From Niabella agricola (GTDB taxonomy: Bacteria; Bacteroidota; Bacteroidia; Chitinophagales; Chitinophagaceae): a DNA stretch of 64,000 bases. The stretch spans positions 1,054,001 through 1,118,000 of the forward strand of contig NZ_JAJHIZ010000002.1 in the NCBI RefSeq assembly GCF_021538615.1. The letters are read 5' to 3'. Below are positions 56,895-64,000 of the stretch, piece after piece (the first letter of the stretch is position 1; the number at the start of each line of letters is the position of its first letter). The notes below the pieces were generated by a model that was given only the letters and a program-made list of their open reading frames with translations, was not told where the DNA came from and ran no database searches. Both the position numbers and the translations under genes were made by a program.

Positions 56895-58874
56895 TCAGAT
56901 ATCAACCTCAATTAGAACGGATGTTCCCTTGCCCGGCTCTGAATGCAGGTCTATTTTCCCTTTCAGAAAATCAACCCGGTTCTGAATATTACTCCAGCCC
57001 ATACCCCGCGCGGTAGAAAGCTGATTTTTGTCAAATCCTTTCCCATCATCCTCCACCGTAATCGTCAACCGTTTTTCGGGTCCTGATATGTGTAACTGTA
57101 CCAGTATATTTTGCGCATAGGCATGTTTGATGGCATTGTTTATCAGCTCCTGTATAATACGATAAATGGTAACCGAAACCGTTTGCTCAACGGCGGCATC
57201 ACCGATGCCCACCGACTGATAGCTGACATGTACGGCGCTGCTCCGGTCTATTTCATCACAGAATTCCTGCAACGCCACGTTCAATCCGTATTTTACCAGT
57301 ACTTCGGGCATCATGTTATGGGCCACACGGCGCATTTCCCGGATACTGCTATCCAGCATATCAATGCTGCGTTCAAAAGCCCGTGCATTGTCAGGCGTCA
57401 GCACCATGTTCCCCTTGATACTGCTCAAAGAATACTTAACGCCGCTCAGCATGCCACCCAGCCCGTCGTGCAGGTCTTTGGCCAGGCGGGTACGCTCCTG
57501 CTCCTCACCTTTCAGCACCGCCTCTGTAGCAGCAAGTTGTTTTTCTGCCTCCAACTCATCAATTTTTGCTTGCTGAAACTTTTGGCGGTTTTTATAATTA
57601 TGGTAACCAAGTATTGAAATACCAAACAGCACCAGCGCCCCGCCCGTTAGCATATAATTCAACGCATTCTTCTGGCGAATATTCAGCTGTTGTATTTTTT
57701 CATTTGCCCTTAACTGATGAATCTCCTGGTCCTTGTTGGCAACCCGGAAACGGATTTCCATCATAGCGGTTTTTTCCTGAATTTCATTTGAATACAGGCT
57801 ATCAGACAACATTTGAAACTGCTTTTGATATGTATATGCCTTCCGGTAATGGCCCTGTTCATTATACCAGATGGCATAATAATTTAAAGCAGAAGCTCTA
57901 TTTTCCTCAAGACTGTTCCGGCTGGCCATTTTATACAACTTATCGATATCAGCTTTAACACCTTTATGTTTTAAACTTAGTTCATAGTGTATTATAAAAT
58001 CAAGTGCCTGTCCCTGTTGCCAAACATCCTCATTTTCCAGGGCATAGCTGTAGGATTTCCGATAATAATTCAGCGCCTTTAAAGTATCCTTTTTATAATC
58101 CGATTCCAAATTACCCAAACCATAATAATACAGGTAAAAGCTTTTAGAATTCTGCAATTTCCATACAATGGGCCACACAATATTTAATAAAGAGTCGGCC
58201 TTCACATAATTGTCTGTATTCATATATGCACTGGCCAGGTTCATCATATTCGTTGCCAGTGCACGGTCATCTCCAAAATCTCTTGCTATAGCAACTGCTT
58301 TTTTGGAATATTCAAATGCCCGTGAATGATTCTTTAATTTCATAAAGCAATTAGCAATGCCTGTGTATGTACTGGCCATCATTTTATGATGCAGCTCCCT
58401 GAAAATTCTTTCCGCCTGAAAATAATCTTTCAAAGCGTTTTCATAATCATCGATATTATAATACAGGTTTCCCCGGTTGTTGTACATATGCCCCATATTG
58501 GTGCGCATATCCGCAGCAGTGTCGCCCTTTGTAACAATGACAACAGAGTCAGCATATTTCAGTGCCAACTCAAATTTTCCCTGGTTTTTGTAATAGGACA
58601 GGCCCAGTATATAGGCGGTACTTAAGCCCCATTTAAATTTGATTCTTTTGCTCAAAAAAATCATCTGCTTTATATAAGGCTCAAAATCGGAGGTATTGTT
58701 ATTCAGGTTGGTCTTCATATATGCATACAGGGCCGCTACCTTTAAACTATCGGTTGCTGCCCTTGCAATATTGCCCCGGAGCATATCATGCTCCGCTTCT
58801 TGCTGCGCATGCACCTGAAAATTAAAGCTGCAGCAGTATAGCAGCACCAACATTTTAAACAATTTACCATTCAT
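56895..58874 (-). CDS. TPR-containing sensor histidine kinase (HisKA_3)
   Basis: 659 residues: signal peptide (FNFQVHAQ), a long TPR array (about 60-375; e.g. NNRGNLYYNIDDYENALKDY), a transmembrane helix (about 400-420, GGALVLFGISILGYH), a coiled coil, then the HisKA_3 dimerisation domain with LAKDLHDGLGGMLSGVK (His469) and an HATPase (IIQELINNAIKHA, VEDDGKGFD, GMGWSNIQNRVDFLKGKI). Periplasmic TPRs suggest that it senses a protein or peptide. It is immediately upstream of the NarL-type regulator, the standard pairing. Confidence 0.93.
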   Translation of the reverse strand: MNGKLFKMLVLLYCCSFNFQVHAQQEAEHDMLRGNIARAATDSLKVAALYAYMKTNLNNNTSDFEPYIKQMIFLSKRIKFKWGLSTAYILGLSYYKNQGKFELALKYADSVVIVTKGDTAADMRTNMGHMYNNRGNLYYNIDDYENALKDYFQAERIFRELHHKMMASTYTGIANCFMKLKNHSRAFEYSKKAVAIARDFGDDRALATNMMNLASAYMNTDNYVKADSLLNIVWPIVWKLQNSKSFYLYYYGLGNLESDYKKDTLKALNYYRKSYSYALENEDVWQQGQALDFIIHYELSLKHKGVKADIDKLYKMASRNSLEENRASALNYYAIWYNEQGHYRKAYTYQKQFQMLSDSLYSNEIQEKTAMMEIRFRVANKDQEIHQLRANEKIQQLNIRQKNALNYMLTGGALVLFGISILGYHNYKNRQKFQQAKIDELEAEKQLAATEAVLKGEEQERTRLAKDLHDGLGGMLSGVKYSLSSIKGNMVLTPDNARAFERSIDMLDSSIREMRRVAHNMMPEVLVKYGLNVALQEFCDEIDRSSAVHVSYQSVGIGDAAVEQTVSVTIYRIIQELINNAIKHAYAQNILVQLHISGPEKRLTITVEDDGKGFDKNQLSTARGMGWSNIQNRVDFLKGKIDLHSEPGKGTSVLIEVDI

Positions 58875-58950
58875 GCTCTTATCGCAAATTAGGCGTTGTT
58901 TTTACTTTTTTTGTCATCCTTTTTAATGATTTTCATGATCCACTCTTTTT

Positions 58951-58975
58951 AAAATCATCTTTTTTAACGATTGTG
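58951..58975. repeat. TCATC-T6-A/G-GATT leader element, copy 1
   Basis: 25 bases nearly identical (two mismatches) to 60331-60355; similarity continues weakly for about 35 more bases (GTG..., then TATTTTT). A degenerate third copy lies at about 58912-58930. This copy lies upstream of the LamG gene. Confidence 0.55.
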
Positions 58976-59167
58976 CTGGCAGCTGTGCAAATTTATTTTT
59001 GGGTCTGGTATTAAAGCTATAAAAATTAATAATAAATCTTCAAAAATGAGTTCAGGATTTTTAAGTCCGTTGTTTCCTGATACCCCCTTAAAAAGAAACA
59101 AATGAAAGGCGCTTTCTATTTCCCAACAAAACCATCAACTAAAAGCCATCAAAAATTGACTAAAGTG

Positions 59168-60331
59168 ATGAAACATCTTCTTGTCTTGATTTTTCTTATA
59201 CCCGTCGCGCTGCCATCCCCGGCACAATCACTCAACGACAGTTTGTTACTTTACCTGCCCTTCAACGGCAATGCCAATGATGCAAGCGGCCACAACAATA
59301 ACGGCATGGTGTACAATGCTACGCCTGCCACGGACCGGTTCGGCAATGCGAATTCCGCCTACAATTTTAACGGCTCCGACTCCCATATTGACATACCTGC
59401 AAGCCCGTCGCTTTCCAAAATATACACTTCTAATGAAATAACCATCGCAGCCTGGATCAATATCCGGAACTGGTATAACAACTGGAACGTGTTCGCTGTT
59501 TTTGAACAGTATGATCCTGCTACAGACTGGGGATCGGTACTTTTGGAGGCAAACTGGGCCTCCGGAGGTATCCTGTTTGAATCCGGTTATAATACCAACT
59601 ATGTTGGCGGCAATTACACCTGGAATTTTAACCAGTGGCATCACCTGGCGGTAACTTACAGCAAGCTCACGGACTCCGCTAAATTTTACGTGGATGGCAA
59701 CCTGGTAGACGCTAAGGAGTATCATGAAGCCTTTAGCCCGGATAATGTAAATACCTATTCCATCGGGCGCAGCCTAAGCGGGCCCGATGAATACAGCGAT
59801 GGCATTATAGACGAAGTCCGCATTTACAACCGTGCTTTAAAAGAAAGTGAATTATTAACATTACCCATTGTTACTGAAGGCCCGCCCCTGCCCGTAACCT
59901 TTGGAGCCATTACAGCAGCCATCACCGGAAATACGTTGCTGGTTTATTTTACCAGTCTTGCGGAAAACAGCAACGACCGCTTTATTATTGAAGCTTCCCC
60001 GGATGGCAGGCAGTTTAAAGAAATAGGAACACTTAACGCTTCCCGCGGCAGCTCCGATATACCTGTACCATATAGTTTTCGTCTTGACTTGCACAATCTG
60101 GGGTTTGCCGGCATTAGCCTGTTGGCGATCCTGCTGTTACCGCTGCATCATAAACGCCGCAAGCAGCTTACGGTGGCCGTTTTTACGGGTGCGGTACTAT
60201 TGCTTTCCTGTACCAGAACTTCCATGGAAATGCCATCTAAAGCACCCGGGAATATGTATATACGAATCGCACAGGTAGACAAGGACGGAACAAAAACATA
60301 CAGTAAAATCATACTGGCCTCCAGGAATTAA
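59168..60331 (+). CDS. LamG-domain protein with membrane segment inserted in its C-terminal domain
   Basis: 387 residues from ATG 59168, chosen because a clean signal peptide follows (LIFLIPVALPSPAQS); ATG 59102 is also possible. A LamG/concanavalin-like domain (about 28-225) is shown by LYLPFNGNANDASGHNNNG, ITIAAWINIRNW, WHHLAVTYSKL and DGIIDEVRIYNRAL. Next is an FN3-like domain typical of secreted Bacteroidota proteins (FIIEASPDGRQFKEIGTLNA), but before its last strand (MYIRIAQVDKDGTKTYSKI) there are two hydrophobic helices (about 311-351) and a lipobox-like LLLSC. Likely envelope-bound carbohydrate or protein-binding protein; function unknown. Confidence 0.85.
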   Translation: MKHLLVLIFLIPVALPSPAQSLNDSLLLYLPFNGNANDASGHNNNGMVYNATPATDRFGNANSAYNFNGSDSHIDIPASPSLSKIYTSNEITIAAWINIRNWYNNWNVFAVFEQYDPATDWGSVLLEANWASGGILFESGYNTNYVGGNYTWNFNQWHHLAVTYSKLTDSAKFYVDGNLVDAKEYHEAFSPDNVNTYSIGRSLSGPDEYSDGIIDEVRIYNRALKESELLTLPIVTEGPPLPVTFGAITAAITGNTLLVYFTSLAENSNDRFIIEASPDGRQFKEIGTLNASRGSSDIPVPYSFRLDLHNLGFAGISLLAILLLPLHHKRRKQLTVAVFTGAVLLLSCTRTSMEMPSKAPGNMYIRIAQVDKDGTKTYSKIILASRN

Positions 60332-60355
60332 AAATCATCTTTTTTGATGATTGTG
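60331..60355. repeat. TCATC-T6-GATGATT leader element, copy 2
   Basis: Contains a perfect hairpin AATCATC-TTTTTT-GATGATT (60333-60352). It starts at the last base of the LamG gene and lies 123 bases before the next start codon, so it could be a terminator, a leader or an operator. Confidence 0.55.
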
Positions 60356-60477
60356 ATCGCACCCGGTGCAGCCTATTTTTATAGCCGGAAATTTAACCGG
60401 CACGAAACAGGCATCAGTAGTCGGTCCATTTAAAAAAATCAGAAAATAGGGACTTCATTTTTAAAAAAAACATGCAT

Positions 60478-61659
60478 ATGAAAAAGATATTCCACCCGCT
60501 ATTATTGATTGGTCTGCTTTTAGGGCAGGCCTCCTGCAAAAAGAATGCGTTAACAAATGAAAAGACAGCCATAGCCTCGGCGATCAATAAGAATCTTCTC
60601 ATATCCAAACCAGACTCAACCCGGTATCCAACCATCTTTACCAATATATCTCTTGAAGAAATACAGGTTCCGGCAAAAAACGATCAGGAACTATTGATGA
60701 AAAAGATATCAGAAATAGTGGCACCGGTAACAGAGACGCTGCGCAAACTTATGGAAGCGGAACCCGATATGTACAAAGGATATCAGGTTGCTATAAAGGC
60801 CGTTGCTGATGCAAAAACAACCGATGAAAGAAAATCGAAAGCTGACTATGTATCAAAAGCCTATTATCCGTTTATAAAGAAGATCTGGACGGAGGCAAAA
60901 GTTGACGAGCCCGGTTACCAGGAAAAGATAAAGGCGTTGTTCCCTTCGGACCAACGGGAGTTCATTAAATTTGACGAGTTTCTCCGGTTTCAGCTGGTGA
61001 TAGAAAAGCCGGTTCAACCCTATACACCAGGCGGAGGCAGTCAGCCATCCGATCCAACGTCGCTGGTTTCAAAACCAGACGATCCCAATCCTTTTCTATG
61101 TGTAAGTGATATTCCAACCTCTTTTTTTCTTTTTGATAATTACAAGTCCGGGATCGGAACAGGATCGCATGGTAGCAACCGTAATTTCACCAGTATTGGC
61201 AACCCTTATTGCGGCATTGATACGAAAACGGATACCCAGGGGCCCTGGGGTTCACGCTCCGAATCGGGCATCGTAATTGATACTTTTCATATACCAGGAA
61301 GGTTCCCGCTTGATGCAAGGCGTTTGCAGAGTCGTTTGGTGTATGATTGGGGAGGCTCGGCCTATGCTATTTCCGCTTTGGGAACTTCAGTGGCCAGCTA
61401 CTACGCAACACCCGTTTTTGAAAGCAGCTTAAATAAATGGCGCAGCTCAAGAACGATCTGTTCCCCGGTAACTTTTATGATGTTTTCATATTTCAGTGAA
61501 GACGCCTCGTTTACTTCCCCTCTTAGCACTAAACAGTCCGGAAAGGTACTCATATTTGGATACGGCTCAGCCAATCTGAGTTCTGCCTCCGGCATCGCCT
61601 TTGCGGGGGCTACCAGCTTTGCGGAAAGCCAGGATTGGAAGGTATGTGAAATGCCGTGA
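60478..61659 (+). CDS. Hypothetical lipoprotein
   Basis: 393 residues from ATG 60478, chosen for its lipoprotein signal (LLLGQASCKK, Cys20). The N-terminal half is helical and charged (LLMKKISEIVAPVTETLRKL, ADYVSKAYYPFIKKIWTEAK); a PGGGSQPSDP linker near residue 185 leads to a glycine-, serine- and aromatic-rich half with several Cys (NPFLCVSDIP, NPYCGID, RTICSPVTFM, WKVCEMP). No family recognised. It follows the LamG gene and shares an upstream element with it, so the pair may be co-regulated by the neighbouring NarL-type system. Confidence 0.8.
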   Translation: MKKIFHPLLLIGLLLGQASCKKNALTNEKTAIASAINKNLLISKPDSTRYPTIFTNISLEEIQVPAKNDQELLMKKISEIVAPVTETLRKLMEAEPDMYKGYQVAIKAVADAKTTDERKSKADYVSKAYYPFIKKIWTEAKVDEPGYQEKIKALFPSDQREFIKFDEFLRFQLVIEKPVQPYTPGGGSQPSDPTSLVSKPDDPNPFLCVSDIPTSFFLFDNYKSGIGTGSHGSNRNFTSIGNPYCGIDTKTDTQGPWGSRSESGIVIDTFHIPGRFPLDARRLQSRLVYDWGGSAYAISALGTSVASYYATPVFESSLNKWRSSRTICSPVTFMMFSYFSEDASFTSPLSTKQSGKVLIFGYGSANLSSASGIAFAGATSFAESQDWKVCEMP

Positions 61660-61797
61660 GACCCAACCAGTCTTTTATTTCTGAGTGTTTGCGAAAATGA
61701 TCCAATCCTTCGGCAGGCATTTCGTTGGAAAACAATCATCCGTCATCAGACTAAAGTTACCGGTTCGGCATTTTTTCTTTGAACCACTTCTAAATAG

Positions 61798-62228
61798 GTG
61801 AAGATGGGATCTATCGTCTCCATTGATTGTTGTTTGTATTGTAACCAACGATCAATGAAGAAACTTCAATCCTATATACGCACTAATCTTAAGCGGCGGA
61901 TAGACAATAACCTGCCAACTACCGGCGGGAAAGATTTTCTCAACTTTATCAAAAACAAACTCATTCCTTTTGTAGACAGGAACTACAGAACTCAGCCTTA
62001 CTGCATACTTTCCGGGCATTGCCTGGGTCGGTATTTGCCGTGTACCGCAAAGAAGCACCCGGGCCCGTGATCAGCCAGGCTATCTATGGCGGGAATACAG
62101 AAATCCCCTGCCGGTTTTCCGGTTTCCTGAGGGTGCGCCCCGGGCTACCAATACACCAAGAATAAGCTTTCTTTAACCAATAATAATGCAACTCTGAAGT
62201 CTGTTTACCTGGCATGCATCAAAAAATG
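61798..62228 (+). pseudogene. Broken alpha/beta-hydrolase (esterase) gene
   Basis: A plus-strand frame reads KKLQSYIRTNLKRRIDNNLP, GGKDFLNFIKNKLIPFVDRN and YRTQPYCILSGHCLGRYLPC, the pattern of IroE/BesA-type serine esterases around the nucleophile elbow, where GHSLGG is expected; the serine is replaced by Cys. A stop at about 62068 and frameshifts break the rest (ISQAIYGG; KLSLTNNNATLKSVYLACIK). The N-terminus is missing. An intact terminator hairpin follows, suggesting fairly recent decay. Confidence 0.7.
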
Positions 62229-62263
62229 GACAATGCCTTTCAGATTTGAGGCATTGTCTTTAA
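62229..62263 (+). terminator. Terminator hairpin after the broken esterase
   Basis: Perfect ten-base-pair stem GACAATGCCT (62229-62238) with AGGCATTGTC (62249-62258), a ten-base loop, an A run before and TTTAA after it. Could work in both directions. Confidence 0.7.
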
Positions 62264-62497
62264 CCAGTTCTTGATTATTTTTGGAGACCGGTTGAAGGCA
62301 TAAGTGCTACGATTATTTTACCTCGATTTAACTTACACACTTTTCGGGTACTTCTATTTTTTTTAATTCTAATCCTCTTGAAAATCTTAGAAACCATTCC
62401 TTCCTGATCAAATCGCAACTTCACACAATCCCTGACCTGAATCCGACTTGATCAACTACTCATCCCTGTTTTCTCCAGTGGCGTTCATGAGGAATAT

Positions 62498-62674
62498 TTA
62501 AAAACGTATTCCATTTTTCTTCATCTCTTTGACCAGTTTTTCGGGGATCTTTCTGCATCCGCAATGCTTCTGATGTTCAAGATGCCACTGCACCCGCTGT
62601 TCAAAACTGGGGTTGGCCGGCATGGGATGTGCTTTATGCCACTCTGCATTTAATTTTTTTATTCCGGATTTCAT
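62498..62674 (-). CDS. Small conserved-looking protein with HCGCR motif (58 aa)
   Basis: ATG 62674 to TAA 62498. Charged and soluble, with HPMPANPSFEQRVQWHLEHQ then KHCGCRKIPEKLVKEMKKNG. The well-organised composition (helical, Lys/Glu balanced, a single C-x-C flanked by His and Arg) and its placement 11 bases after the DUF998 gene on the same strand argue that it is real and co-transcribed. It resembles small hypothetical proteins common in this phylum; function unknown, perhaps metal- or nucleic-acid-binding. Confidence 0.65.
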   Translation of the reverse strand: MKSGIKKLNAEWHKAHPMPANPSFEQRVQWHLEHQKHCGCRKIPEKLVKEMKKNGIRF

Positions 62675-62685
62675 ATAGATTAAGT

Positions 62686-63396
62686 TTATTCACAATCAGA
62701 CAACATATTACCGATTTCCCCCGGCGGCATGGTCGGTTTTCTTCGTAAAAGGGCAACAGCCAGTATTATGATCCAAAGCATAAAAACGCCGATATTAATA
62801 CGTTCCCATATTCCGATCCAGGGTGTAGGCAGGTTGGCAGCGATCTTTGATCCCCCGATACTACTCAAAAGACCTGCGACAACAAGGGTTACCAATGTGC
62901 CGGCAGAATAAATACGAAACCACCCGCTCAAAGATGCACCGCCGAAAGCGATGGCCAGTATGATAAGAAAAACTGCTGCTATAGTAAAAACGATATGCAG
63001 TGTATCGCTTAGCGTTGCGCCACCAGCTGCCAGCACTTCACGTTGATGCATTGGAGGCCAGAAAAAACCGATGACAGCATTAGCAATCAGTATGATTCCA
63101 ACGATTTCAAGACGACGATAGCCCCTAGCCGATTGCCTTACTCCCCAGCCAAAAACGACCATCAATAACGAATAAGGTACCATCAGAGACACCCATAGTT
63201 TCCGAGTAGGAGCGCCTATTGCCGATAGCTCACTTACAGTTTGGGATACCGGGCTATAATTTTTATACAGCAATACACAAATAACATTTGCAGCAATATA
63301 AACGACTGAAGACAGAATGCCGCAGCATAACAGCATTTTTTGCATCAGGCTGAGTGGCGGCAGTGCCTTATTATCATATAACGAGAGTGATCTCAT
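62686..63396 (-). CDS. DUF998 family membrane protein
   Basis: 236 residues with six hydrophobic segments (e.g. LCCGILSSVVYIAANVICVL, VSLMVPYSLLMVVFGWGV, IVFTIAAVFLIILAIAF, WIGIWERINIGVFMLW). YSPVSQTVSELSAIGAPTR after the first helix is the typical DUF998 loop. Inner-membrane protein of unknown function. The 58-aa gene follows 11 bases downstream. Confidence 0.85.
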   Translation of the reverse strand: MRSLSLYDNKALPPLSLMQKMLLCCGILSSVVYIAANVICVLLYKNYSPVSQTVSELSAIGAPTRKLWVSLMVPYSLLMVVFGWGVRQSARGYRRLEIVGIILIANAVIGFFWPPMHQREVLAAGGATLSDTLHIVFTIAAVFLIILAIAFGGASLSGWFRIYSAGTLVTLVVAGLLSSIGGSKIAANLPTPWIGIWERINIGVFMLWIIILAVALLRRKPTMPPGEIGNMLSDCE

Positions 63397-63980
63397 ACCA
63401 GCCTTGTTTTTTGAAAGAAATTGTCAAGCTAAAATTCGGACAAAAAACAGACTTACAGTATGACGGCAATTAGCGTAGAGCCTGATCTTTATCAACAAGC
63501 GCGAAAAGCACCTAGCCTATTCCTGCAAAAAATGTACCGCCTTAAGCCTAAATATCATAACTGTCTGCCAACAATTATAACCGCCAGACATTACAGAATC
63601 CCAAGGGATATTCGGAAATATACCGGAGTTATGCAACACGTAATACAAGAAATGTAGCAGTATCATTCAAAAGAGAAGCATGAGGGGTTTTCAGTAATCA
63701 TTACGCAGGTGATAAATGAGTGATGAATAATTTTTCCATGGTTGAGGCGATTAAATTTCCTGTGTTAAAGAACTGCTTGCATTACGGGTCCCTCCAAGTC
63801 TGAAAAAACGGGAAGGTGCTGTTGCCGCGCCGTTTCTACAAAGCACAGCGGCGCAACACCAAAAACGGTTCTTTCTACCACGCTGACAAAAAGTATGGTT
63901 TCGGCTAAACCAAACATGGATTTGGATAAATCTTTCTCCCCGTTACAGCGGTACTTTGTGTCAATAAAAGCAATTAACAC
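63397..63980. other. Intergenic region between divergent genes
   Basis: No convincing gene. A 65-residue plus-strand frame from 63460 (TAISVEPDLYQQARKAPSLF) has no recognised family. The DUF998 promoter should lie near 63400-63450 and the oxidoreductase promoter near 63920-63960, where a TACTTTG string (63952-63958) and an upstream TTTG (63921-63924) are seen but are spaced too widely to be a standard pair. Confidence 0.45.
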
Positions 63981-64000
63981 ATGAAAGTATTTGTTACAGG
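63981..64000 (+). CDS. Start of a probable NAD(P)-dependent oxidoreductase, partial
   Basis: Only the first six codons and two further bases are in the window: ATG 63981, reading MKVFVT followed by GG, which fits the MKVFVTG beginning of the Rossmann fold in extended short-chain dehydrogenases/epimerases. The call rests on this alone. Confidence 0.45.

Noticed and set aside
1..64000. CRISPR arrays, tRNA/rRNA genes, intact transposases
   Set aside because: None seen on reading both strands; the only mobile-element trace is the broken recombinase and the paired repeats.

Overview
The window looks like a chromosomal stretch of a Bacteroidota bacterium, most likely a Chitinophagaceae member (Niabella/Chitinophaga-like). 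The pointers are three SusC-type TonB-dependent transporters with SusD lipoproteins, lipoproteins of the DUF4961/DUF5004 type, a periplasmic Reg_prop/Y_Y_Y sensor kinase, GH92 enzymes and a TAnnTTTG-like promoter element. The genus is an inference. I see no rRNA, tRNA, CRISPR array, intact prophage or intact insertion sequence.

Layout. 1-2676: the 5' part of a SusC gene running off the left edge. 2.7-4.4 kb: gene-poor DNA with a strong terminator, one copy of a ~255 bp repeat and a broken tyrosine recombinase. 4.4-14.4 kb: a rightward metal/heme-uptake-type locus (His-rich small exported protein, lipoprotein, TonB receptor, MotA/TolQ/ExbB protein, DUF2149 protein, CobN/HmuS-family protein, a 56-aa Cys/His lipoprotein missed by length filters, and a ZigA/YciC-type COG0523 GTPase). 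14.6-15.2 kb: remnants of glycosidase genes. 15.2-26.5 kb: a leftward six-gene polysaccharide-utilisation operon in the unusual order SusD, DUF5004, DUF4961, SusC, SusD, SusC. 27-55.3 kb: a saccharolytic region with an Lgt-family protein, ROK sugar kinase, two GH92 and one GH38-type alpha-mannosidase, a GH2, a GH43, a GH78-type enzyme, an SGNH hydrolase, two sialate-O-acetylesterase-type esterases, a FucP-type importer, an ECF sigma factor and a split periplasmic-sensing two-component system. 55.3-56.2 kb: a second, directly oriented copy of the ~255 bp repeat. 56.2-64 kb: a NarL-type two-component system, a LamG protein, a lipoprotein, a broken esterase, a 58-aa conserved-looking protein, a DUF998 membrane protein and the start of an oxidoreductase.

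How it fits together. The glycosidase set (alpha-mannosidases, GH2 with a discoidin-like domain, esterases, ROK kinase, sugar:proton symporter) points to stepwise trimming of acetylated, mannose-containing glycans in the periplasm or at the surface, with local control by the two-component pair and possibly by the ECF sigma factor. The 4.4-14.4 kb locus resembles the Hmu heme-uptake operon, but the ZigA-type GTPase, two small His/Cys-rich proteins and a palindrome lying in the promoter suggest a zinc-responsive version. The two repeats 52.3 kb apart, one beside integrase debris, may mark an old integration unit spanning most of the window.
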